Source of the DNA: Uloborus plumipes
Lineage: Eukaryota > Arthropoda > Arachnida > Araneae > Uloboridae
Direction of reading: 5' to 3'
Assembly: GCA_038373865.1 (NCBI GenBank)
Contig: JAXGGA010000023.1
Location: 62,001-126,000, forward strand
DNA length: 64,000 nt
Shown here: positions 36,216 to 47,492 of the stretch, one piece after another
Position numbering within the stretch: position 1 is the stretch's first letter
How the letters are laid out: each line of letters starts with the position of its first letter
Position numbers and translations under genes: made by a program
Notes under the pieces: generated by a model
The model's database searches: none
What the model was told of the DNA's origin: nothing
What the model saw: the letters and a program-made list of their open reading frames with translations, nothing else

Positions 36216-37195
36216 ATAACTTTAGAACTTCTAATTGAATGGTGAAATCAGACTTATGATATGTATAAAATTAATAAAGATGTCATTTAGCAAGCTAACT
36301 TGAAATATATTTTTTGTTAATTTATTTTTTACCTAATTTTACTTTATTTTTATTAACTCATTTCTTTTATTTTCATTTATGTTGTTTTTATTCATTCATT
36401 TATAATTTACAACTTATTTATATACTTTTTGAGAAAACATCGAAAATTCTTTTCCTTCTGAGAATATGTCTGAATAACAAATATATTTTGGAAAGATGTT
36501 CAAAAGTGTTACACGCGAAATATGACATTTAATATCATTCCTGATGTTTACCAGCCATATGCTAAAATAAATCTTACGAATGAATATGCGTGGCTGGAAA
36601 AGTTATTTTAGGAATGCAGCGTAATATCCTGTAGTCTGACAATAAAATATATTTAAGATATTGATGTTTGTACCTTTTATATGCTTCAGTTATAGTAAGA
36701 TCTTATCAACTTAGAGCAGCACATCATTTGCTTTTCTTATTCTAAAATACTGTTAGCAGTTTCTTTTTCTTTCTGTGTTAAAATATGGCGTAAATAGTTG
36801 TAAGGGAAGTAAATATATCCCGCACAAGTGAGTAGTAAAGTTTCAAAACTGGTCATATGCATTTTAAAAATTTTGTGTAAGACGAGTTTTGTTTTGGCAT
36901 CTAAATATTATACAAAGTTTTATATCTGCAATCAGTTTTCTATACATAATTTCAAGTACTTACATCCAGTTTTGAAGCAAAGGGGTGCGATATTTTAAAA
37001 GAATGGCAACAATTTTAAGGAAAGCTTGAGTTAAAATTAGTAAAATATGGATATAGCGACTTTTGGAGCCTTATTAATCAATTATAGTACACCGTTTTAA
37101 ACAGAAAGAACACTACGCCGGTATTAAAAAAATAATAATTGAAAAAAAAAACAGCAATGTTTAAGACTACATAGAAAAAATATTTTTGAAAAATA
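36216..37195. other. AT-rich non-coding stretch
   Basis: No gene or bounded element is recognised. Confidence 0.4.
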
Positions 37196-37419
37196 TACAG
37201 GGTATTTAAAAACTCTTAGATAGAACTTTAAGGGGAGATATTGTACATTAAGACAAACACTATTAAACGGTAAAGTAGGGCTCCTAAATGCTTTCCAAAA
37301 GAGCTAGGTTTGAACAGTTTATGGTTCTAACCCCAGCAGCACCAGAACGTTCAACTTTGGTGCAAAAATGGTGTTATTGGTCAAATAACGGTGCTAAGTG
37401 TCACTTGAACGTTATATTC

Positions 37420-38496
37420 GACGTGCAAAAACAGTAATATTATCACGGTGTCATTTCAGTGCTTAAAGAGCGTGATATTTGACGTGCAAAAACAGTAATA
37501 TTATCACGGTGTCATTTCAGTGCTTAAGGAACGTGATATTTGACGTGCAAAAACAGTAACATTATCACGGTGTCATTTCAGTGCTTAAGGAACGTGATAT
37601 TTGACGTGCAAAAACAGTAATATTATCACGGTGTCATTTCAGTGCTTAAGGAACGTGATATTTGACGTGCAAAAACAGTAATATTATCCGGGGCTGCGAG
37701 TCGGAGTCGGAGTCGAAGAGTCGGAATCGGACTGATTTTGGACTAAAGGAGTCGGAGTCGGAGTTGCTGAAAAACATGTCGACTCCGACTCCGACTCCAA
37801 CCACCTCCGATTTCGATGAAATTTTATGGTGGTGAAAACATGTCTTTGAAACTAACAGATACAAATTTTCAGCGTCCAATATCCAAATCCTAAGCATCTA
37901 GGATCATTAAAAAGGACTTCAAAATGGCGGGTCTGTTTTGTGAAACGAATTGCTATGTATGGGCTTATGCAAGATAATAAAAAATATTTGCAGCAAAAAT
38001 GCATTGTGTTAAAATAAAATCTGGCCATTTAACAAGAAAAGGATTAGTTTTGTACGGAGTCAAATGACAAGAGCGGCACTTGTCATTTGCTCTGGAGAAA
38101 ATGAACTTTTTGGGAGGTCACAGTGATCTCCGAGAATTGAGGTAAATGTGGTGAAATTACCTGCGAGAATTCATGACCAAATTAAACTTTTCGAGAGGTC
38201 ACAATGACCTCCCATAACCTCCAACTGGGATACCCCAGCTTGCTCCCCCCCCTAAAGTGAGTCCTGGCTACGACCATGAATAAAAATGAAACTTTTAAAA
38301 ATGGACTTAATATTTCAACCTTTGTTTAGGGTTTTTCCCTCTTCACATTTAGGTAAAAAAATAAATAATTTCAAAAAAAGCAGGAGTCGGGAGTCGGAGT
38401 CGGAAGTTTTTAAATCCCGGAGTCGGAGTCGACCATTTTTCCTCCGACTCTGCAGCCCTGATATTATCACCGTGTCATTTCAGTGCTTAAGGAGGT
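37420..38496 (+). repeat. 61-bp satellite, interrupted by a hAT insertion
   Basis: The unit begins GACGTGCAAAAACAGTAATA, continues TTATCACGGTGTCATTTCAG and ends TGCTTAAGGAACGTGATATTT. Unit starts are at 37420, 37481, 37542, 37603 and 37664, exactly 61 or 62 bp apart. The fifth unit breaks at ATATTATC (37681-37688) and resumes at 38461, so 37689-38460 is foreign to the array. Confidence 0.9.
37689..38460. mobile_element. hAT-type element inside the satellite (772 bp)
   Basis: The target duplication is a perfect 8-bp ATATTATC on each side. The ends are CGGGGCTGCGAGTCGGAGTC and, inverted, CAGGGCTGCAGAGTCGGAGG. Subterminal GGAGTCGGAGTC repeats occur at both ends, as in many hAT elements. Open frames over them (Ser-Asp repeats) are artefacts. 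No transposase is present. Confidence 0.92.
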
Positions 38497-38754
38497 GCTT
38501 AATTTCTCAGAATGGAGGTCGTGAATTGCTGCTTTTTAGAAAGGGAAGAGGAATCATATCTGCAGAAACTTTAAGTTTTATCCTAAACAACTCTTTCTCC
38601 CAAGATCCTAATCAGATTTGCATGCATTTCAGTAAAAAAGCATTGCATTCATACTAATAAAATTATATGATTTACGCCCTTAGTCTTTCATAGATGGCGC
38701 CTCCTGCAAAAAAAATTTCCATTTAAAGTATTATTTTTCTCCCTCGATGAGATC

Positions 38755-38830
38755 AAGTAGCGTATAGTGGTTAGCGTCTCCTGCTGGAGTCGCAAGGGAC
38801 CCGCGTTCGAATCCCGCGGAATGAATATAT
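38755..38830 (+). mobile_element. tRNA-like sequence (SINE head or tRNA pseudogene)
   Basis: TAGCGTATAGTGGTTAGCGT gives a good A box and a pairable D-stem; GTTCGAATCC is a perfect B box about 35 nt on. The anticodon and T stems pair only partly and the two sides of the acceptor stem do not pair, so it is not a working tRNA. It is followed by AT-rich DNA, then AAGATGGCGACG and TGACGTCA. Confidence 0.65.
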
Positions 38831-38894
38831 TAAATTCAAAGTAATTAAATAATCAATAGTTAAATTAAATAAATTAATTAAGTAATTAAATAAT

Positions 38895-38985
38895 TAAAAC
38901 CAAGATGGCGACGATCATGGATCAAAAATGGTGGATAAAAAATGACGTCACGGTTAAAATACGTCACGGCCACCGGATAGTGGGG
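38895..38985 (+). promoter_or_regulatory. YY1-like and CRE-like motifs
   Basis: CCAAGATGGCGACGATCATGG contains the AAGATGGCG core bound by YY1-type factors. Some 50 bp later AATGACGTCACGG holds a palindromic CRE, followed by a second TACGTCACGG. Such clusters occur in promoters of some genes and retroelements. Function is inferred from motifs only. Confidence 0.3.
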
Positions 38986-39153
38986 TATACGTAGTATACT
39001 TTTTCAGCTGGGGAGCACTGAAAACAAACGTATTTCCAGAACCTAAATATAACCTATCATTCCACGTTCAAAACTGGGACAAAAAAAGGTGGTCAACACC
39101 AGATTTCGACGTGTCATATTACCATCGATCGATGAGACACATAGACGTTGACA

Positions 39154-39235
39154 ACACGTGCTGCGAGAACGTGTTTTGAACGTGCCGGCTGGTGCGCTCT
39201 GTACGTGTTGCAGAACGTGTTTTGAACGCCTTTGT
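39154..39235 (+). repeat. short direct repeat
   Basis: AGAACGTGTTTTGAACG occurs twice about 48 bp apart, each preceded by an ACGTGYTGC stretch. Confidence 0.6.
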
Positions 39236-39955
39236 GCTGCTTGAGAAACATTTCAAATGATTCATAAAAAACAGAAAAATGGGTCGATTCCTTTACTGTT
39301 TTCACTAAAATTATTTTAAGAGTGAATATTTTCTTGAAAATAAATGACAACGTTCAAAGATTGATAGTAGAGGGCGCTTTGGATTTCGGAGCTAAAACAA
39401 ACTACTTTTTTTGTGTATGTGTGGTTCATCAACTGATTTTAAAAGTTCAGACTCAAACTATAAAAAAATATTATAGTCATCTGCGACAATAATAATGTGG
39501 AAAAATAAAATCAGATACACGCTTTCATAAATTGTAAAAAAAAGAAAATATAAACGTACATATTTTTTTCTTACAATTTATGAAAGTGTGTATCTAACTT
39601 TATTTTCACATTATTATAGTAGACTATTTTTTTAAGCACAAAACGACTCGGTTGAAAACAATAACATTTGGTCCGATTATTGGGCTACTTAATCAGCTCC
39701 AACGGTTCAGATTCTGGGGTCAAAATTAAAGATTGAGTCAAAACTTTCGAAATCAGTTAATAAAATACAAATAAAAAAAACAGTAAAAGAGTTTAGCTCC
39801 AAAGTCTAAAGCGCCGTCTACTGGCAATTTTTGAACTTTGACTTTAACATTTATTTTCAAGAAAATACTTATATACAGAATTATTTTAGTATAAACCGCA
39901 AAAGAATCGACAAAAGTTTCCGTTTTTTTTATAACCATTTGAAATTTTGGACCCC
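39235..39955. repeat. inner foldback of the composite element
   Basis: Arms of about 280 bp mirror each other at roughly three quarters identity (TTTTCTTGAAAATAAATG, GGCGCTTT, GGAGCTAAA). At the centre a closer palindrome (39495-39615) pairs AATAATGTG...TCATAAATTGTAA with its complement. The arms are more diverged than those at 34836-36211, so this foldback is probably older. Confidence 0.7.
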
Positions 39956-40082
39956 AAATTTTAATGGCGCCTGTCTCCTTCGAAAACTGTTTAGAACCGC
40001 TACTTTACTGTTTAATATTGATTGTCTTGATGTGTAATATCCCCCCTTAAAGTTTTGCCTAAAAGTTCTGAAACACCCTGTA

Positions 40083-41603
40083 AAATTACTAACATATACA
40101 TCTCATATTGGTAAAGTAATTGATTACAAATATGTTCTAGGATTATTAGTAAGCCGAGCAAATCTATGAAATACAAAATTTTATTATTGTTATTAGAGAA
40201 AAGTGGGGAGAAATCCCACTTATGAGTTTTAAAGTGAAGTTAAGAGGCATTTAGAGGTATATGACTTCGCTGAAAATTATTCAGCATGCTTCCTTATATA
40301 TTAGAGCGGCAATATTCTGAGTTTGGAAGTGTTGATGTGTATAACTTTTCAAAATGATGGTTTTTTCCCATGGGTAGGGGGTAAAATCTGAACTTTTAAC
40401 AAATCATGAATAATGATTACTAAAAATGCGGACTTACAAAAACATTGGTTACAAAGCTTTTATTTAAGAAAACAAATAAAAAGTAAGCAATAAATAAACA
40501 AAACTTTTAAAGTTTTGTTTATCAGAAATGCGAAAGTGAGAAGTAGTATTTTTAGCTCTGAAAGATCCGTTTCTATTCACACTCACTTCCTTTTACAAAA
40601 ATATCCGAAATTTTAATCCAAAACTCATTTGCATTGAAGTGGGAAAAAATAAAAAAGTTTTAATATCGCGAACGTTCATTTAAATAAATTACTTTCTTTA
40701 TTAAAATGTTCTTTACCTTTCTCTAAAAAAATTCTTACAGAAGTAGCCCTAATAACAGCTGCCGTACTCATATGCTTGTATCAAAAAATATTTTATAAAC
40801 TTTGCTTCGTAAAAACTGTTTTGAATAATCAGTTACTCATTTTAGCTCCCTTCTTTCCATATTTTTTTCCAACTTTCCGTATTTTAAGAAGTTGTAAATA
40901 TATTCGAATAATTTAAAAAACTTTTATGAACGTATTTTTTGACAGTTCATATGCAGGTTATAGTACTTTTAGTCTGTTAGTTTTCCATCTTTTCTAAACA
41001 ATATTTCTGTACTTCAAAGCTAGACTAAGGAATGTCCTGTTATGGCTATTTTTCAGAATAACGTAAAAATGTTCGTATGGTTTATACAAAGATTGGGACC
41101 CGTGCTCTTTGAACACTGGAAGATAATTATAAAGGATTTTTTTAACAATAGAAATGCTTTGCTTAGTGCGGGATAGGTTCCCACATACAATGCAGTAATA
41201 ACCTGAAAACCACCATTTCTGAACTTAACTTAGGCTGGCACATAGGCACAGAAATAGTGTCCCCTTATAATTTTGTGACTTCTGATTGTAAGTTATAGCT
41301 CACTATATCAATATTGCTCTCAGAATTTATTCTGTGAAATAGAATTTCCACAGTAGTTAATCAAGGGATTGAAGAGCAATAAATGTCCATATTAACGTGG
41401 ATTATATAATCATGAAAACCTCAATTGTGCAATCATGGATACCTACGCGAGCGTTGTGCAACCTAGTTGATCGGATAATTTCTTACATTCTGTCCGGCTA
41501 TAAATGTAACTAAACAGTATGTCCGCTGCAAAATTTTCTTTAGAACATTGCAGTCACCACAAACTGCAACCTTTGAAAAAAAATATTTTGTTGACATAGG
41601 TCA
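40083..41603. other. AT-rich non-coding stretch
   Basis: No gene or bounded element is recognised. Confidence 0.4.
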
Positions 41604-41605
41604 TA

Positions 41606-42081
41606 GGGTAAAAGCACCAGTAGTCGGCCATTTAAGAGATCTTTTGTTGATCTTGGCTAACCTAAAACTTTCAGCTATCAATACAGCAACAAAAACAAGG
41701 TAAAACTTTAGAATGAACCTTTCTGATAGTGAATCACATACTTGTTTCAGAAATAAAAAAAAAAAAAAGATTGTGTTAAAATCCAAGCTGTTGTCAACAC
41801 TAGTAAATGCTCCAGTAGTCGGCCACAGAATCATCTTAGTTGAAAAATAAGCAGAATCGCAATTTTGGATGACGGGCACATCATTCAAAATGAAATGACT
41901 CATTACTAATTCAAAAAAAAAACCCCAAAACTTAACTGCCACTGGTTGATGATTGAGGATAGGTACATGAATGTGTGAATGCGTCATATCTGATTTTAAA
42001 TTAAAAATGTACTATTTATGAGGAGTTTTATGTCATTGTGGCCGACTACTGGAGACTGGCCGACTACTGGAGCACTTACCC
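41606..42081. mobile_element. TA-flanked TIR element with internal TIR motifs, family C (476 bp)
   Basis: The ends are GGGTAAAAGCACCAGTAGTC and, inverted, GGGTAAGTGCTCCAGTAGTC, within TA. The core CAGTAGTCGGCCA occurs at both ends, near 41814, and once more just inside the right end. The 128-codon minus frame across it repeats WPTTGAFT because of these motifs and is a shadow. Confidence 0.8.
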
Positions 42082-42083
42082 TA

Positions 42084-43320
42084 CAAAACGTTTTGAAACA
42101 ATATCAGAAATGACCTCAAAATCACCGTTTTTAAACTTAAGTTAGTCTGGTTTTGAGAAACAAATTCCATCCTTTCTGTAAGGCATAAAATTTCTCACAC
42201 AGATATTTAACTTAAAATATTTTATCCACTTTCAAACTTCTCATAATTTAATAAACTTCACTAAAAGGATTAAACTTACTTTCCGTTTCTTAAGTTAATG
42301 CAAAAAAATATACTTCGAAGCTTCAGTTTTTAGTAAAAGTCGTACTTAACCTATGAAACAACAAAAAAATCTTAAAACTTCCCAAAACGTAATATCCGTG
42401 TCACTAAAAAAAATTCTCTCTAAGTCAAAAATGATTCGGTTATGAAGTGCCGAATTCTTCCTTAAAACCCAACGCAGCAGGGAAAACGAAAATTTATCTA
42501 AACTCTGTTCATTTATGCCAAACTACTGACACATGTTTAAAGTTTTCAAGGCACCACGACTAGGGAAAAATATGTAAAAAAATAATAACGAAAAGAAAGA
42601 AAAAGCTCGTATGAGTTAAAAGTACTTTATAAGAAAGTTTCCGACTTTTAGCTAACGAGTTCTTTTGTGATTTGATCATTCCATTTTCATGATTCATCTT
42701 TCTTTGATATCAAGGAGATAGGGAAAAATTAAGTAACTGGAACAAGATTTTCGGCTCAATGAAGCAGTTTTATTTTTGTTTATTTGCAATATGTTCTTAT
42801 TTAAGATGGTTTTAAAACTTCGGAAACGTGATTATTTCTAAAAATATATTCTATTTAAAGTCTGGAATATTTTTGTTAATATTTTCTTGTCTAGAGGTCA
42901 TTAGATGAAAAAGCAAACAATTTGTCCAGCACCCTGACAGATCTATATTTAAGGCTAGATTTGACACATTTTTTTTTCAATTATTGACATATATGTCTAA
43001 ACGTTTGTGTGCTTGTATATTTACTATATCTAAATGCATAAAAAAATTGGTGCAAAAACAATGAATATTTTTTTTAATTTAAAATGTAAACATTTTTTCA
43101 ACAAAATTTTTAAATGCTCCACGAGTAGCATTTTTTTTTTTTTTTTTCAAACTTTGAATGTCTACTTAATTTCTAATCATTAGGCATGATTGCATAAATC
43201 TATGCATTACACGTACTGTTTTATGAGATATTTCATAAAAGATGGCTGAAAAAGAAAATTTACATGAATTTTTCAGCTGAAAACCCCATTTAGACTGTAA
43301 CAGTCTGAACAGACTGAAGG
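42084..43320. other. AT-rich non-coding stretch
   Basis: No gene or bounded element is recognised; there is a T-run at 43131-43148. Confidence 0.4.
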
Positions 43321-43323
43321 ACA

Positions 43324-43486
43324 GGCCCGTCATTTCAAGTTTTTCCAGGGTGGGTCAAAGGGTGAAAACACATTGCAATTTCATCGGAAAACAACATAAG
43401 CCACGGCCACTAATATGCAAATACATTGTATTCTCGAAGAAGGGGAGGGTCAATTGACCCCTACTGACCCCCCTAAATGATGGGCT
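43324..43486. mobile_element. short TIR element (about 160 bp)
   Basis: GGCCCGTCATTT and AAATGATGGGC form the ends. Inside the right end GGGTCAATTGACCCC is palindromic and a GGGTGGGTC stretch sits inside the left end. The target duplication is not clear. Confidence 0.5.
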
Positions 43487-43689
43487 AGCTGAAGGAGAAA
43501 AAAAAATTGCTACGCGTGTTTCGTTCAAATCAATGCGACTGCCTAATTTATATTCTATCACACAGTTGCAAAATTTGGCGTCCCTGAAAACAAACCGATG
43601 CGTCCATTTCCGCCTGCAGACCGGATGTTAACCTTCCCATCTCGTCGGTGATCAGACAGTATATGTGGTTTCTTAGAAAGATATTTGCA

Positions 43690-44075
43690 CAGTGTAAAAA
43701 AAAAAAAAAAATCTGAAATTTTACGGTAAAAGTTACTGGCATCCATGTTGCCAGTAACTTTTACCGTAAAATATTTTTTTACTGTAAAATTTTATGGAAT
43801 AGAAAACGAGAATTAAAAAGCGGGGGATACGAACGACAAGGATAGAACCCGGGACCCAATTTTTTCACACTGCTTTACTATCCACAGTATTAGATGAGAC
43901 ACATCTGGAAAGCGGAAATAGGATGTGATGTGCATCTCACAGTATGTCTCGTGGTGATCAATTGGCGCTGCAATCGCAATTTTTTTATCGGTACAATTCA
44001 CTGTAAAATTTTTCTGTACGGTAAACGCTACATTTTACAGTAACATTTACCATAAAAGCTTCCTGAATTTTTAAC
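43690..44075. mobile_element. TIR element built on TTTTACGGTAAA palindromes
   Basis: The outer ends are CAGTGTAAAAAA and TTTTTAACAGTG, inverted. Next to the left end is a strong palindrome: TTTTACGGTAAAAGTTACTG, a central ATCCATG, then the complement. ACGGTAAA and CTGTAAAA motifs recur inside. At 43830-43880 (minus) GGGTCCCGGGTTCTATCC resembles a tRNA B-box region. CACTG-type ends suggest a CMC-like or similar element; this is uncertain. Confidence 0.5.
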
Positions 44076-44198
44076 AGTGCAAATTTTTTTTTAAATTACT
44101 TTCAACTTTAAATATAGAATTTGCGTTTTGGAAAAAATATCCGATTTTCTGCCGACCCACTATTTGTTTCTTTTTGATACTAACAATTACAAAAAATG

Positions 44199-44490
44199 CC
44201 GGCTACCTTGTCTAGTGGTTAGAGAAATTTGAATGCTGAAGGGAAGGTTCCGTGATTCAATCTCGGTCAGAGCATGGATGTACTTTCACTCTCTTGTCCT
44301 TCCTTTGTGTGAATGCGTTGTTAGACTGTGAATGGTTGGTTACCCTATAAACGAGTCCTTATGGCATGAGTGTACTGTGGTACACGGACTTCACACCAAA
44401 TTACGGTACAGGTGGAAAACAAAATCAGAGCAAAGGAAAATTGCCAATCAACTGCCTAGCTGCACAAGACAACAACAGCACTAAAAATAA
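44199..44490 (+). mobile_element. tRNA-derived SINE, copy 4
   Basis: GCCGGCTACCTTGTCTAGTG with TTAGAG forms the tRNA-like 5' end and A box; TTCCGTGATTCAATCTCGG is the B-box region. The body (AGAGCATGGATGTACTTTC, CCTTTGTGTGAATGC, CCCTATAAACGAGTCC) runs to CACAAGACAACAACA at the 3' end. This copy and 31794-32069 define the full length, about 280-290 bp. Confidence 0.82.
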
Positions 44491-44514
44491 CTAGAACAAG
44501 GTAAAAAATGAAAG

Positions 44515-44845
44515 TTGCTTTTGCAGTATAATACAGCTAACTTTATAGTAATAAACTGTAAAATTGCTAACTTTGCAGTGGTAAACTGTAAATTGCCAAT
44601 TTTACAGTAGTAAACTGTAAAATTGCTAATTTTACAGTTTTAAACTGAAACTTCTGCTACAAGTACTATACTGTTGTTTTTACAGTATAATATAGCTAAT
44701 TTTATAGCAACAAACTGTAGAATTGTGGTTATAAACTGTAAAATTGCTAATTTTGCAGCTAATTACTCTGCATTTTAGTTTTAAACTGGAATCTCTGTTG
44801 CCAGTATTATACTGTAAAAACAACGGTTTATTTTTTGCAGTGTAA
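44515..44845 (+). repeat. irregular repeats of CTGTAAAATTGCTAATTTTACAG
   Basis: About ten variants of AAACTGTAAAATTGCTAA fill the stretch. It ends in GTTTATTTTTTGCAGTG, whose complement CACTGCAAAAAATAAAC resembles a transposon end. The Harbinger-like MITE at 44846 lies directly against that end. Confidence 0.6.
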
Positions 44846-44976
44846 GGTCCCTGCTCCACATTAGCGTAAAGCAGAAAAATAAAGCAGAAACGTAAAATGG
44901 AGTACATAGTGTTCCTATGGAAATTACTCGGATTTTCGGTTTCGGTCGCGATTTACACTGATGTGGAGCAGGGCCC
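44846..44976. mobile_element. PIF/Harbinger-like MITE, copy 3 (131 bp)
   Basis: Ends GGTCCCTGCTCCACATTAGC and CTGATGTGGAGCAGGGCCC are within a TAA duplication (44843-44845 and 44977-44979). It has the same length as copy 2. Confidence 0.87.
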
Positions 44977-45034
44977 TAAGAAAGCAAAGTATTTATTATA
45001 TTTTCAGCAATATATTCCGAGAATATATTGATAG

Positions 45035-46699
45035 CAGGCTTGGAGTCAATTACAAGAAAACGTAATCGATTACGATTATGATTACGAGCGTAAAAAATTG
45101 GAGATTACAATTACGATTACGATTACAACCCTCTGCCAAATCGCTATTACGATTACAGCAACGATTAGATTACGTAAAAAAATGTAATCGATTACGATTA
45201 TTATCTGCCGATTACGATTTCGATTACACGATTACAGATATGTGAGAAATATACATATACAGAGGAGGATCCAGAAGTTTTAAAAGGGGGAGGTGTCAAG
45301 TTTTGGTTCGCTAATTTTATACCTTATCAGTTAAGTGGAAGGAAAACGAGACATGTAAAATTTAAACCTTCTCAAAAATATTACAATATTGCACAGCGAG
45401 TAATATTTTTATAAAATTTTGTAATATTTTATAATATTTTGATATTTTACCATCTATTTATTCTGGTAAAAAATTATTATCAGGAAAAATATAAATTTAC
45501 AATAGTAATAAAAGAGTAGCGAAAACCGAAATTATAAACATGTACGAAACCGGTTGCTCAAAGTTCAAACAATTAATCACAAGTTAAGAAAGAAACAAAT
45601 TAAAGTTCAAGAGGTTCCTCCTTGCATCTCGGATGAACCTTAGGAAGTATTTTGTCATTCATTGTCAATTTTATGAATTTTCATATTTTCAACTTATTTT
45701 CCTTCAAATTTTTAGTTTCAATGATTTCAATTCCCCCAGATTCCAGGGTAGAAAAGAAAATAATTTCTTGAAAAATGTACTTCTGTTTTTTGAAAAGTAC
45801 GTCAATGATCTTTGTTTAATGTTACCCTTCAAATGCTATATCAGTTCGCTTTGTGAAAGAAAAAATAAAGGTATTTTATTCATTATTTAATATTTTTTGT
45901 TTAAAACTGATTGGTTATAGTTGCTTTGTTGTGTACATTTTACTTCAAATTAAAGTTACGTATTTATATTTTTAATAATATCGCGATGTCAACTTGCGCC
46001 AACTTATGGTTTTTTTTCGAGGAAGAAAGGGGGGGGGGTATAGGTGACAATCAGCGTCTTGAAGGGGGGCGAAGAGCTCAAAAAGGTTGCGAAATACTGG
46101 TTTAGAGTAGGGCCCTGAGTATAGAGTCCTGTTAAGCCGAAAAGTATGTGTTAGTAATTTGATACTACTGTTTTCGTCCAAGGTAGAACAGCTTTGTTTG
46201 CAGCTATCATTGACAGCTGATGAAAGGGAAAATTGATGACTCATTCTAAAAATCAGGAGGGACGGTCTGGTCATATGCGCCTGAGGTTGCAAAGCACTTA
46301 CGTTAGGGCTCGATTTATGACTCTCTTAACGAGCAAGAAACAGCTTGCTGTCTTTCTGAAGCTTGCATTGAACCGGGACCCCCAAGACAACACGCTCCTT
46401 CCCTAGAGTGCTTTTTCCCGGGGGCTTAGATAGAATCCTTATCTTTTTCCCATAACATTGTAGAAACGCAACTTGGAAGCTTTCACTTTCAGCAAGTCTG
46501 GATTACACGATTACAAGGTAAAATTACGATTATTTAAAGTTAGATTACAATTACGATTACGCAAGAAATACTTGATTGAAATTACGATTACACGATTACG
46601 AGAGTCTCATTTCCAAATTATGATTTGGATTACGATTACAAAAAATTGTAATCGATTACACAGATTACGATTACGTAATCGGCGATTACTCCAAGCCTG
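45035..46699. mobile_element. hAT-type element with GATTACGATTAC subterminal repeats (1665 bp)
   Basis: The 8-bp ATTGATAG is repeated exactly on both sides (45027-45034 and 46700-46707). The ends are CAGGCTTGGAGTCAATTAC and GATTACTCCAAGCCTG. About 200 bp at each end is packed with TAATCGATTACGATTACGA-type motifs on both strands, the usual place for hAT transposase binding. The middle has short open frames (45633-45890 plus, 45972-46292 minus) that match no transposase motif I know, so it is taken as non-autonomous. Confidence 0.88.
46015..46100 (-). mobile_element. orphan end of a second, nested hAT-like element
   Basis: On the minus strand from 46100, CAGTATTTCGCAACCTTTTT (then GAGCTCTTCGCCCCCC) resembles the common hAT terminus CAGTGGTTCTCAACCTTTTT. 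Its partner end was not found. Another orphan terminus-like sequence, CAGAGGAGGATCCAGAAG, is at 45260. Confidence 0.45.
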
Positions 46700-46707
46700 A
46701 TTGATAG

Positions 46708-47490
46708 AATCAAAAACTGAAGCTGATGTTCAAAAGCGTCCCCCACGCGTGACAGGCAAGCTTCATTAAAAAAATTAAAAAAACAACTTTGCCTAAAAAT
46801 CACTCGAATCAAGTACTTTTATCTAGTCAACAAACTTTTACTTTCAGCCATTATTAATGTGCACATATTTGTAGATGAAATTATACGGAAAATTGTGTCC
46901 AAGTTATCCGACATGTGATCGTGGAACTAACTACCAATGCGTTTAACTTGTATTTTTATTGTAATCTTGTGCGCGATTTTAGACTTTTAAAGCTGTTTTA
47001 CAATTTTAACGAAACTTTAGAAAAAAAACTGATGAAATGGTAATTTTTTCTCCCTTTTTTTCGGTTTTAATTACCGTATACTAAAGTATCACTTTTTTAA
47101 CGTAAAAAACTTATAAAAAAGCTGCAGTAGATTGTTGCGGTAATAGATTGACTGTCATTTGCATTCTAAAAAAAATAAACATTAATTATTCCGATGCGGA
47201 TAAAAATCGGAAAACATTCTCGACAAATCTGCTAAATCTGCATTTGTTTTCACCTATACTCGTTTGGGCTTTTTTGCGTTATTGGTTTTTATTTATTTTT
47301 TTTTTTTTTTGGAATTTACTTCCGCCATTCTGAAAAAAAAAAAATATGTTTAGAACGTTTAAACGATTAAAGATATCATTACCGATTAATTTCTACTTCT
47401 TTTTGAAGAAGTAAACGAAAAACATTATTTATCAATGAACTTTTTTGTTTAATATTTACAAAACCTTCATTTAAAATATGATTTTTTTTA
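46708..47490. other. AT-rich non-coding stretch
   Basis: No gene or bounded element is recognised. Confidence 0.4.
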
Positions 47491-47492
47491 GC

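Larger units (their letters stand above)
37198..40080. mobile_element. composite TIR element (2.9 kb) with nested insertions
   Basis: The outer ends, CAGGGTATTTAAAAACTC (left) and CAGGGTGTTTCAGAAC (right, inverted), are bordered by TA. The match continues inward for more than 80 bp (ACTTTAAGGGG, GATATT, AAGACAA, TATTAAACRGTAAAGTAG). Inside lie a 61-bp satellite, a hAT insertion, a tRNA-like head and an inner foldback. The original element was probably the outer arms plus 39235-40080, with 37340-39235 inserted later; that order is inference. Confidence 0.7.

Noticed and set aside
38755..38830. Functional tRNA gene
   Set aside because: A and B boxes are good, but the acceptor stem does not pair and the anticodon and T stems are poor.
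41601..41987. 128-codon minus-strand open frame
   Set aside because: It lies inside the family C element and its WPTTGAFT repeats are the terminal motif translated.
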